Of a DNA stretch of 8,355 nt, positions 1 to 5,241 are shown piece by piece. Each line of letters opens with the position of its first letter. Position 1 is the first letter of the stretch. The stretch covers positions 1 through 8,355 of the forward strand of contig DSCZ01000177.1 of the NCBI GenBank assembly GCA_011048855.1, read 5' to 3'. The position numbers and the translations under genes are program-made. Under the pieces are notes generated by a model. It searched no databases. It was not told the origin of the DNA and saw only the letters and a list, made by a program, of their open reading frames with translations. The DNA comes from Desulfobacteraceae bacterium. Lineage in GTDB: Bacteria; Desulfobacterota; DSM-4660; Desulfatiglandales; Desulfatiglandaceae.

Positions 1-846
1 CTCCACCAGCTTGGCCCCCTGCTTGATCAGATGATGGGTGCCGACACTTGCAAAGGAACTGATGCTGCCCGGTACCGCAAACACGTCCCTGCCTTGTTCC
101 AGAGCCGCCGAAGCGGTAATAAGCGACCCGCTGCTTTTGGCCGCCTCCACGACAACGACACCGTTACTCAGCCCACTGATAATCCGGTTGCGGATCGGAA
201 AATTCTTCGGCTCAGGCGGGCTTCCGAGAGGAAATTCGCTCACCAGGCAGCCCCTTTGGACTATTCTTCGCGAAAGAGCCTCATTTCCCGAAGGGTAGAT
301 GCAGTCTATCCCCGTACCCAGAACGGCGACAGTGTCTCCGCCGGCGAGTAACGCACCCCAATGGGCCGCAGAATCGATTCCGCGGGCGAGACCACTTACA
401 ACCCATGCACCACGCGCCGCCAGCCCGGCGGCAAGCCTCTCGGCGCTCTCAAGCCCGTAATCGGTCGGATTGCGGGAGCCCACCATGGCGAAAAGCAGAA
501 CGTCGGGTGGAATATCGACTCCTTTCATGTATAACACCATGGGCGGATTATGAATTTCTCTAAGAAGCTTCGGATAGCCGTCGTCCGGAAAACACACTAT
601 CCGCGCACCGATTCCTTCCGCTTTGTATAACTCACCCTCGGGGTCGATATAATGACGCCGGCCGGAGATCCTTCGTGCCATTGCCTTAGAAACACCATGC
701 ACTCCTGCAATCTCGTCCACCCCGGCTTTGAACACTTCTCCGGGAGAGCCGAAATGCCCTACAAGCCTCCTGAAAAGAGCGCTCCCGAGGCCGGGGATCA
801 GGTGAAGCGCCAGCCATAAAAGTCTTTCATCACGATTTAAAGCCAT
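1..846 (-). CDS. dprA: DNA-processing protein DprA (Smf), 3' end outside window
   Basis: DprA binds incoming single-stranded DNA in the cytoplasm and loads RecA during natural transformation; it is also kept in many bacteria not known to be competent. The 282 visible residues contain an N-terminal helix-hairpin-helix-like segment (about 16-42, with IPGLG), then the Rossmann-type DprA core: VGSRNPTDYG (122-131), SGLARGID (151-158), GTGIDCIYP (177-185), SEFP (203-206), PIRNRIISGLS (217-227), SGSLITA (239-245) and DVFAVPG (254-260). The reading frame is open to the window edge, so the rest of the core and any C-terminal winged-helix domain are not visible. The ATG at 846 is the only start available: an in-frame stop lies at 871-873 with no start codon between. 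No good Shine-Dalgarno sequence precedes it (the bases just upstream read TTTTTACTCC). Family assignment is very secure. Confidence 0.96.
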   Translation of the reverse strand, partial: MALNRDERLLWLALHLIPGLGSALFRRLVGHFGSPGEVFKAGVDEIAGVHGVSKAMARRISGRRHYIDPEGELYKAEGIGARIVCFPDDGYPKLLREIHNPPMVLYMKGVDIPPDVLLFAMVGSRNPTDYGLESAERLAAGLAARGAWVVSGLARGIDSAAHWGALLAGGDTVAVLGTGIDCIYPSGNEALSRRIVQRGCLVSEFPLGSPPEPKNFPIRNRIISGLSNGVVVVEAAKSSGSLITASAALEQGRDVFAVPGSISSFASVGTHHLIKQGAKLVE

Positions 847-900
847 GGAGTAAAAACAAACGCAAGCCGTTTAGTCAAGAATTTTTTTGGTACCTTCACA

Positions 901-949
901 CCGCCTGCAGTAAGGCGGCACGGATACCAATGCCTCCGCATCCCCGCCT
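901..949. repeat. Inverted repeat with two competing partner arms
   Basis: AGGCGG at 913-918 is complementary to CCGCCT at 901-906 (6-nt loop) and equally to CCGCCT at 944-949. The second pairing continues inward with GGAT (922-925) and ATCC (940-943), giving a 10-bp stem with a 3-nt bulge and a 14-nt loop. The two hairpins cannot form together. The copies of CCGCCTG at 901-907 and 944-950 are direct repeats. There is no T-run directly after either hairpin on either strand, so this does not look like an intrinsic terminator. Whether it acts as RNA or DNA is unknown. Confidence 0.5.
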
Positions 950-1022
950 GTAAACGACCAGACAGCCGAACTCCGCAGGATTTCCCAGTTATACACAACG
1001 GGAGCGGGCCGAATGAACCTTT

Positions 1023-1072
1023 ACGGCAAGCACGGTGAGGCTGCCCAGGGGGGATGGGCAGCGGGGTGCCGT
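1023..1072. repeat. Two-step inverted repeat (hairpin)
   Basis: An outer stem pairs ACGGCA (1023-1028) with TGCCGT (1067-1072). An inner stem pairs GCTGCCC (1040-1046) with GGGCAGC (1056-1062) around a 9-nt loop. The two stems are separated by an asymmetric internal loop (11 nt and 4 nt). The layout suits a structured RNA domain on either strand, but I cannot match it to a known RNA family: it lacks the conserved apical loop of the bacterial SRP RNA and the features of tRNA. No T-run follows, so terminator function is unlikely. Confidence 0.45.
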
Positions 1073-1221
1073 TTAGAGTCCCTACCGAATCCCGGACAAG
1101 TTATGTTCAATAGCAGTTCATTGTCAAGAAAGTTTTACTACTAAACATGAAGATCCCGCAGCGAATCCTCTCGTCACGGCTGCAAGCGGAATGGGCCGAC
1201 ACATCAAGCTGTCAGGCTGTA

Positions 1222-1252
1222 TTGACAAATTCGCAACCGGACTTATTATACT
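1222..1252 (+). promoter_or_regulatory. Sigma70-type promoter for the FmdB-like gene
   Basis: The -35 box is a perfect TTGACA at 1222-1227. The -10 region is TATTAT at 1244-1249 (16-bp spacer), with TATACT at 1247-1252 as a less well spaced alternative. Transcription would start near 1255-1260, giving a leader of roughly 45 nt before the ATG at 1302. The -10 sequence TATTATA (1244-1250) also reads TATAATA on the other strand, so some leftward initiation towards dprA is possible, although no good -35 is seen in that direction. Confidence 0.7.
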
Positions 1253-1301
1253 GTCAGGTTCTACTTTTTATCCTGTTACCGTTAAGGGGCTCAATCCTGT
1301 C

Positions 1302-1670
1302 ATGCCCATTTACGAATATATGTCATGCGATCCCGAGAAGAGCTGTTCGTTCTGCAAACGTGCTTTTGAAACGATTCAGGGTATACAGGATGCTCCACTG
1401 GGCTGTTGCCCGGAGTGCGGCCACCCCGTTCGGAAATTGATTTCGAAATGCCGCGCTGCGGTTGTCGAATCCGACGCTGACCATGCCGCGGTCAAAGGCA
1501 AAATCAACGAATATGAACGGGAAGGCATGTGGAGCCACGCTGCCGAACTGGCCGATATTCACTCCTCGAAAATAAAAGACAAGGCACTGAAAACCAGGGC
1601 TGTCGAGAATTATGCAAAGGCAGGCTACAGCCCGGCGTCCCTGGATGCCTATTCATCGAATGAAGATTAA
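1302..1670 (+). CDS. FmdB-family zinc-ribbon protein with helical C-terminal tail
   Basis: This 122-residue protein opens with the MPIYEY signature of FmdB-type (putative regulatory) zinc ribbons. The visible metal ligands are C15xxC18 and C36xxC39, with extra cysteines at 9, 35 and 50. Compared with the common form, where the first knuckle follows MPIYEY almost at once, there is a short insertion containing DPEKSC before the knuckle completes. Residues 60-122 are charged and helical (for example REGMWSHAAELAD) and look like a pair of TPR-like helices. The start at 1302 is chosen because the family signature begins there. AAGGGG at 1284-1289 is a somewhat distant ribosome binding site, and a strong promoter lies just upstream; an in-frame ATG at 1191 would place that promoter inside the coding region. 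The biochemical role of the family is not established; FmdB was named for a link to formamidase expression. Confidence 0.85.
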   Translation: MPIYEYMSCDPEKSCSFCKRAFETIQGIQDAPLGCCPECGHPVRKLISKCRAAVVESDADHAAVKGKINEYEREGMWSHAAELADIHSSKIKDKALKTRAVENYAKAGYSPASLDAYSSNED

Positions 1671-1734
1671 TGAAAAAAACAGGATGGGTAAAGGAAAAAC
1701 AAGACTCCGGGGTTTGAATATTACTTGATGGTAT

Positions 1735-1740
1735 GGAGGA
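1735..1740 (+). promoter_or_regulatory. Ribosome binding site of the 71-residue protein
   Basis: GGAGGA lies 6 nt upstream of the ATG at 1747. Its near-ideal sequence and spacing are the main support for calling the short downstream reading frame a gene. I see no convincing promoter between 1671 and 1735, so the gene may be cotranscribed with the zinc-ribbon gene. Confidence 0.65.
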
Positions 1741-1746
1741 CGCACT

Positions 1747-1962
1747 ATGACCCTGAAACTGGATCAACTTGTTCAGCGGGAAAGCGGTGAAGGCGAAGTG
1801 GATGCGGACGGCATCGCCGTTCCCGTTAAAGCGCTCGCGGCGCTCCGGCAAAGCGGCTACGAGCAGATCAGGCCTTACAAGTCGGAAAATACTATTTCGG
1901 CCTGGGGCAAAACCTGCAGTGGATGCTTTACACAGGCTCAACTTCGCCGGATGGCTCAATAA
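1747..1962 (+). CDS. Small hypothetical protein, 71 residues
   Basis: I do not recognise this protein. It has no signal peptide or membrane segment. The N-terminal half is acidic (ESGEGEVDADG), followed by a helix with ALAALRQSGYEQ and a C-terminal part with a C-x2-C pair (KTCSGCF, residues 55-61) next to a Trp, which could bind metal or be redox active. Support comes from the strong GGAGGA site 6 nt before the ATG, from the 76-bp gap after the zinc-ribbon gene on the same strand, and from an uninterrupted frame that continues into the tail of the opposing gene. The last 35 bp overlap the 3' end of the convergent DUF6178-like gene, which is unusual. It could be a chance frame, but the start context argues against that. 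Confidence 0.55.
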   Translation: MTLKLDQLVQRESGEGEVDADGIAVPVKALAALRQSGYEQIRPYKSENTISAWGKTCSGCFTQAQLRRMAQ

Positions 1963-3655
1963 CGATCAACCTCGAAAACCTGGCATCGAGGTCGAGCGCG
2001 CTTATATCCCGGTATTCATCACGGAATTCGTCCCAGATGTCCCAAAGCGCCTCGCGTAGGTTTCGATCCGGCTCGGAGCCTGAAAACCTTGCCCCGGCGG
2101 TGAAAAAACGGGTGAATTGACCGCGGAAATCTTTGCGCAGCCATTTCCTCCTGGAAGCTCCACCCTTAAGGATGCTTAACAGTCTTTGAGCCTCGACCAA
2201 AGGAAGAACTGAAAATTTGCTTTCGAGGCCCAGTTCCGCTCTCGCCCACAAAGTTATCAATAAAGCCTGTGCGGTGATTTCAGGCACTGCTCTCATGTGC
2301 TGCGGCGCCGTATCGAGTTTTCCAAGCAAGTGGTCAAGCGCAATGATTTTCTCCAATTCCATGGCGCTCCGTTCAACTTCACCGATGCTTCTGAATTCTC
2401 TGAATTCTTCATTTTCCCGCATCCCCGAATAAAAGAGCGGTCTCGGCTTCATTAAGCCCTGGAGGAATTTTCCGCCGACATCCCCCCAGAAGCTGTATTC
2501 CAGGCCACTGGTCCTCCACCAGCTTGTGGAAGACCACTCCACGGCCCGCCTGCCCACCTCCACAGCAAGGCCCAGGCCGATACGAAAAAACGTAAAAAGC
2601 GCCGTGTCCCTCACCTTAGCCATCGCAAGGGAAAAGTCTTCACCGCACAGGTGTTCAAGGGCGACGTTCACATACCCGGCCGCTTTATGGCAAATGGTTT
2701 CCAGATCCCTTAAATCGCCGGGGATTATCCGGTCTGCCGACATAATAAGATTGCAGAGTCCCGAGAATTCCAAGCGTATACGATCCAGAAGCACCGGATC
2801 GTCGATCGAAAAGGCCACCCGGCTGAACATCCCTGCCGTAGCCGGCGTCATTACCAAAGGCGCCGACGCACCACTCTGGAATACTTCCGCCTCGAATTCC
2901 ACAGTGAGATGTGATTCGGGCGACCCTCGAACTGCAGCCGAAACAGGCAACGGGGAATAAACCGACAGGGCTTCCTCGCGCGGCAGAAATCCATGTTCGG
3001 CAAGCCTTACGCCTCGCATCCTGTACATCTCCTCTTCGGCCTCAGCCGGAATAAGACCGCTCAAACCGGCTATCATGGCTTGATAACGGAGACGGTCTTC
3101 TGCGGCCATCGCTTTCAACAATTTTTCAAACTCCGGCGACTGGCTCCGATCCAGAGATCTGAAATAATACACACCATCCAGGGTCAAAAACCCTTCCGGC
3201 AGGTCGGGCAAATCATCTTCTTCGGTTTTGACCACTATTTCAAGGTGCCGAAAAAGGTACATGTATCCAACGGCCTGACCTTCACGGAAGATCCATTGTG
3301 CAACCCTCGTTAAATCGGCCTGCTGGAGCCTGGATACCCACTGAAAGGTTTTTGTTTTATCCAGGCGGTCATCGATCCATAACTCCAGATCCAGCAGAAA
3401 CTGCCATTGCTCTTCGGAGGCCAGGGCCAAGAGAGGCAGGCAGTCGTCTTCGCCGATTTTTTTCACCAGCCAGTAAAAATCCTCGCTGGACAAGGCCCGG
3501 ACAAGCTCGTAAGGCCTCTCACGGTCAAGAACCGAATTCAAGATGTCCCGTCCGGTCTTGGAATCCAGACCCGACATTAATGAACGGTATTCTTCAACCG
3601 CCTTTATTTCCGTGGATTTATCGATGACTTTCGTTGTCGGTTCTTTTCCGCTCAT
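1928..3655 (-). CDS. DUF6178-family-like protein, function unknown
   Basis: This 575-residue protein resembles the DUF6178 family known mostly from Deltaproteobacteria/Desulfobacterota; I assign it from the pattern of the N-terminal region, not from a search. Residues about 47-135 are amphipathic helical repeats (for example LVRALSSEDFYWLVKKIGED and the following LALASEEQWQFLLDLELW), reminiscent of the MgtE N-terminal or HEAT-like helical hairpins. There is no signal peptide and no clear membrane segment, so it is probably cytoplasmic. No catalytic motif is evident. The ATG at 3655 is preceded by GGGGAG (3662-3667 on the plus strand as CTCCCC) with a 6-nt gap. It stands alone on its strand, with its own promoter, and ends tail to tail over the 71-residue gene. 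The function of the family is unknown to me. Confidence 0.68.
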   Translation of the reverse strand: MSGKEPTTKVIDKSTEIKAVEEYRSLMSGLDSKTGRDILNSVLDRERPYELVRALSSEDFYWLVKKIGEDDCLPLLALASEEQWQFLLDLELWIDDRLDKTKTFQWVSRLQQADLTRVAQWIFREGQAVGYMYLFRHLEIVVKTEEDDLPDLPEGFLTLDGVYYFRSLDRSQSPEFEKLLKAMAAEDRLRYQAMIAGLSGLIPAEAEEEMYRMRGVRLAEHGFLPREEALSVYSPLPVSAAVRGSPESHLTVEFEAEVFQSGASAPLVMTPATAGMFSRVAFSIDDPVLLDRIRLEFSGLCNLIMSADRIIPGDLRDLETICHKAAGYVNVALEHLCGEDFSLAMAKVRDTALFTFFRIGLGLAVEVGRRAVEWSSTSWWRTSGLEYSFWGDVGGKFLQGLMKPRPLFYSGMRENEEFREFRSIGEVERSAMELEKIIALDHLLGKLDTAPQHMRAVPEITAQALLITLWARAELGLESKFSVLPLVEAQRLLSILKGGASRRKWLRKDFRGQFTRFFTAGARFSGSEPDRNLREALWDIWDEFRDEYRDISALDLDARFSRLIVIEPSGEVEPV

Positions 3656-3724
3656 TTTCGACTCCCCTGCTTGTTCCCTTAACCACCGGGTTTTCTTTCT
3701 TCACTCTTGGCCGTTCAATCTGCT

Positions 3725-3752
3725 ATTATACCTAAAATATACCCGCAAACAA
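3725..3752 (-). promoter_or_regulatory. Promoter of the DUF6178-like gene
   Basis: Read on the minus strand, a perfect TATAAT -10 box (3730-3725) lies 16 bp downstream of TTGTTT (3752-3747). Transcription would start about 60 nt before the ATG at 3655. A short inverted repeat, TCCGTC (3753-3758) and GACGGA (3768-3773), abuts the -35 box on its upstream side and could be an operator or activator site. Confidence 0.6.
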
Positions 3753-3773
3753 TCCGTCCACGCCAAAGACGGA
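3753..3773. repeat. Short inverted repeat upstream of -35
   Basis: TCCGTC (3753-3758) and GACGGA (3768-3773) form perfect 6-bp arms around a 9-nt centre, directly upstream of the -35 element of the leftward promoter. The position is typical for an activator or repressor binding site, but no regulator can be named. Confidence 0.35.
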
Positions 3774-3856
3774 CTGTTCCGACTCAAGTGAAGGTGGTAT
3801 GATGGCGATCGTTGTTCAAGGCGGCCTTTCAGGCACCCGATATATTTCCAGATAGA

Positions 3857-4068
3857 CACAAGTTGGTGCCCATCCGGAAATGCCGGATGAGCACGAGCTT
3901 AGTTTCCAGATCGGAAATGAGGGATTTTGTCCAAGATCAAGAAAATCAAGGGTTTGCGCGGAGGCGTACATTGGTACGTCGCACAAACAAGCCCGCAGAT
4001 TGACGAAGAGATTGGGCAAAAGGACCATTTCCGGATGGAAACAATTTAGCAGAAGGCATCTTCTTGTG
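3857..4068. repeat. Long multi-armed inverted repeat (possible mobile repeat or structured RNA)
   Basis: Several nested complementary pairs share one centre. CACAAG (3857-3862) pairs with CTTGTG (4063-4068). CCATCCGGAAATG (3870-3882) pairs perfectly over 13 bp with CATTTCCGGATGG (4026-4038). TTTTGTCCAA (3925-3934) pairs with TTGGGCAAAA (4012-4021) with one G-T wobble. GTTTG (3952-3956) pairs with CAAAC (3984-3988). GGCGTAC (3963-3969) pairs with GTACGTC (3974-3980) around the 4-base loop ATTG. Alternative pairings also exist: CATCCGG (3871-3877) with CCGGATG (3883-3889), and CGGAAATG (3912-3919) with CATTTCCG (4026-4033). The amount of nested pairing is far beyond chance. No transposase is nearby. 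It could be a dispersed non-coding repeat (REP/MITE-like) or a structured leader RNA of the ftsB operon. Confidence 0.7.
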
Positions 4069-4121
4069 CCAGATTAATATTTGATGAACCCTTAAAACAA
4101 CGCATTTGCTCACCCCGGCGA

Positions 4122-4126
4122 AAGGA
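4122..4126 (+). promoter_or_regulatory. Ribosome binding site deciding the GTG start of ftsB
   Basis: AAGGA lies 8 nt before GTG 4135. No ATG in this frame lies at a position that would keep the complete N-terminal membrane segment, so the GTG with this site is the preferred start. Confidence 0.65.
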
Positions 4127-4134
4127 ACAGCAGC

Positions 4135-4509
4135 GTGTCGGTCAAAAAGTGGAATCTCTCTAAACTGATTCTGGCAGCGGCCTGCATCCTTGGTCCGTTG
4201 CTTGGATGGCTGGTTTTCGGGGAAAGAGGGTTTCTGCACCTTTATCGCGCCGAGCAGGAACGGCAGGAATACATTGAAAAAATCAGACAGCTTTCCGAAC
4301 AAAACCAGATAATGCTGGATGAAATCGAAAAATTGCGAAATGATATGGACTACATCGAACATCTGGCAAGGACAGAGCTCAACATGGTGAAAAAGAACGA
4401 GATAATCTACAAATTTGGAGAACGCCCGGAGCGGTCCGCTCCGTCCGCCCAGGAGGACTCCGAAAAAATGATCGGGGTAGCAGTCGATGCAGAATCAGGG
4501 CTCCCGTGA
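4135..4509 (+). CDS. ftsB: Septum formation initiator FtsB/DivIC family protein
   Basis: FtsB is a small bitopic inner-membrane protein that joins FtsL and FtsQ in the divisome and helps activate septal peptidoglycan synthesis. The 124 residues show a short basic cytoplasmic N-terminus, one membrane helix (about 10-28), a periplasmic coiled coil (about 37-72, rich in E, Q, R and L), and the family signature YIEHLARTELNMVKKNEIIY (73-92), matching the usual Y-I-E-x-x-A-R-x-E-L-x-M-V-x-x-x-E-I pattern. The length is normal for the family (about 90-130). The start is GTG, supported by AAGGA 8 nt upstream. It is the first gene of a plus-strand cluster, and its last 23 nt overlap the start of the TPR gene, suggesting coupled translation. 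The tail after residue 96 is variable and Ser/Pro/Glu-rich. Confidence 0.9.
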   Translation: MSVKKWNLSKLILAAACILGPLLGWLVFGERGFLHLYRAEQERQEYIEKIRQLSEQNQIMLDEIEKLRNDMDYIEHLARTELNMVKKNEIIYKFGERPERSAPSAQEDSEKMIGVAVDAESGLP

Positions 4510-5227
4510 AAACAACCTGGATGAAATTATTCTCCGCAACTCCCCATCCCCGTCGACGGCGTTGCTGATTGTTTCCGAATGGTACAGCCAGGACCGTTAT
4601 GATGAAGTGATCAAGGCTTGCAAAGACATGCTGCGCCTTTACCCGGACCATGTTCAACTGCACCGCCTGGCATGCCTTGCTCATTCAGCAATGGATTTCG
4701 ACCGTCAGGCGCTGGAAGAAACCGAAGAAATCATGCGCATCATCGAAAATTTTGCTGATATATATCTTCTGCGGGCAAAAATCTTGAATCGCTTGAACCA
4801 AACCCGTAAAGCCCTCGAAGCGCTGGGGGTTTACCTGGCTTACCGGCCAGGCGACGAAACCGGGCTGGCTCTTCTCGAAGAACTTGGAAAAACCTCCCGG
4901 TCCGAGGGCCCTCCGGATCAGGAATCTTCGGGTGTGGATCTCGATCCGGCGGCTGCCATGGCCTCATCTACAATAGCCGAACTTTACCTGAGTCAGGGGC
5001 TGGTCGACGAAGCTGTCAAAACCTACCGGCATGTCGTCGCCCTGCACCCTGACGACGACAATTCCCGCCGAAGACTCAAGGAACTGCAGGCCGGGGGCAA
5101 GATGGTTCAGGAAAACAAGGACAGGGCTACGCAATTTTCAGCCGAATACCTTTGCAGAACCGTACTCGAACAGTGGCGGGAAAAATGCCGCAAATGTTTC
5201 GACACCGGGGTTTTACCGGGAGAATAA
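4487..5227 (+). CDS. TPR-repeat protein
   Basis: This 246-residue protein has no signal peptide or membrane segment and is probably a cytoplasmic scaffold. TPR-like helical hairpins are visible at about 24-55 (ALLIVSEWYSQDRYDEVIKA onward), 57-88, 90-122 (ADIYLLRAKILNRLNQTRKA onward) and 160-190 (STIAELYLSQGLVDEAVKTY onward, ending LHPDD). A low-complexity acidic linker (about 135-158) separates the first three from the last. The C-terminus carries three cysteines (223, 234, 237), including a C-x2-C pair. Stops in this frame at 4469 and 4478 force the start to ATG 4487, inside ftsB. With only a weak GGGG at 4474-4477, translation is probably coupled to ftsB. Binding partners cannot be told from sequence; a role near the divisome or the downstream AsmA protein is only an inference from position. 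Confidence 0.85.
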   Translation: MQNQGSRENNLDEIILRNSPSPSTALLIVSEWYSQDRYDEVIKACKDMLRLYPDHVQLHRLACLAHSAMDFDRQALEETEEIMRIIENFADIYLLRAKILNRLNQTRKALEALGVYLAYRPGDETGLALLEELGKTSRSEGPPDQESSGVDLDPAAAMASSTIAELYLSQGLVDEAVKTYRHVVALHPDDDNSRRRLKELQAGGKMVQENKDRATQFSAEYLCRTVLEQWREKCRKCFDTGVLPGE

Positions 5228-5232
5228 GGAGG
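5226..5232 (+). promoter_or_regulatory. Ribosome binding site of the AsmA-family gene
   Basis: AAGGAGG overlaps the stop codon of the TPR gene and sits 9 nt before ATG 5242. This fixes the start at the lysine-rich membrane anchor and rules out the upstream in-frame ATG at 5152, which would add 30 residues of unrelated sequence overlapping the TPR gene. Confidence 0.75.
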
Positions 5233-5241
5233 AATTATCCG

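Larger units (their letters stand above)
847..1301. other. Divergent intergenic region with inverted repeats
   Basis: This 455-bp stretch separates the divergent dprA and FmdB-like genes. I find no convincing coding sequence in it. It holds two sizeable inverted repeats (913-949 and 1023-1072, listed separately), an isolated DnaA-box-like 9-mer (TTATACACA, 989-997), and a rightward sigma70-like promoter at 1222-1252. The part from about 1080 to 1190 shows no structure I can name. A dprA transcript starting to the right of 1072 would carry both hairpins in its leader. Confidence 0.6.
3656..4134. other. Intergenic region between the DUF6178-like gene and ftsB
   Basis: This 479-bp gap lies between two divergent transcription units. 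It contains the leftward promoter at 3725-3752, a small inverted repeat at 3753-3773, a possible rightward extended -10 (TGCTATTAT, 3721-3729), the large palindromic element at about 3857-4068, and the ftsB ribosome binding site. Short open frames exist inside the palindrome on both strands, but none has a ribosome binding site or recognisable protein features. Confidence 0.6.

Noticed and set aside
873..878. TTGACT -35-like box on the minus strand before dprA
   Set aside because: With a 17-18 bp spacer the -10 would be TTTTAC or TTTACT next to the start codon, placing the transcript start inside dprA. The -10 match is poor.
901..918. Possible intrinsic terminator hairpin (CCGCCT / AGGCGG)
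   Set aside because: No T-run follows the stem on either strand; the T-run at 882-888 is on the wrong side for the plus strand and appears as A on the minus strand.
989..997. DnaA-box-like TTATACACA between dprA and the FmdB-like gene
   Set aside because: Only one copy is seen. A match to the degenerate consensus is expected about once in every two windows of this size, and there is no AT-rich unwinding region or origin gene nearby.
1147..1301. Upstream start (ATG 1191) for the zinc-ribbon protein and an overlapping frame from 1147
   Set aside because: The MPIYEY family signature begins at 1302, and the promoter at 1222-1252 would fall inside the longer coding region.
2217..3627. Several plus-strand open frames opposite the DUF6178-like gene
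   Set aside because: They are fragmented, lack ribosome binding sites and lie wholly within a continuous 575-codon gene on the other strand.
3818..3828. Small palindrome AAGGC-G-GCCTT
   Set aside because: It is too short and isolated to assign a function; such 5-bp arms occur often by chance.
3812..4077. Short open frames of 63-70 residues inside the palindromic element (both strands)
   Set aside because: They have no ribosome binding sites, have biased basic compositions typical of folded repeats, and are explained by the inverted repeat itself.
5152..5241. Longer AsmA start at ATG 5152
   Set aside because: It would add 30 residues overlapping the TPR gene and bury the signal anchor; ATG 5242 has a strong AAGGAGG site.
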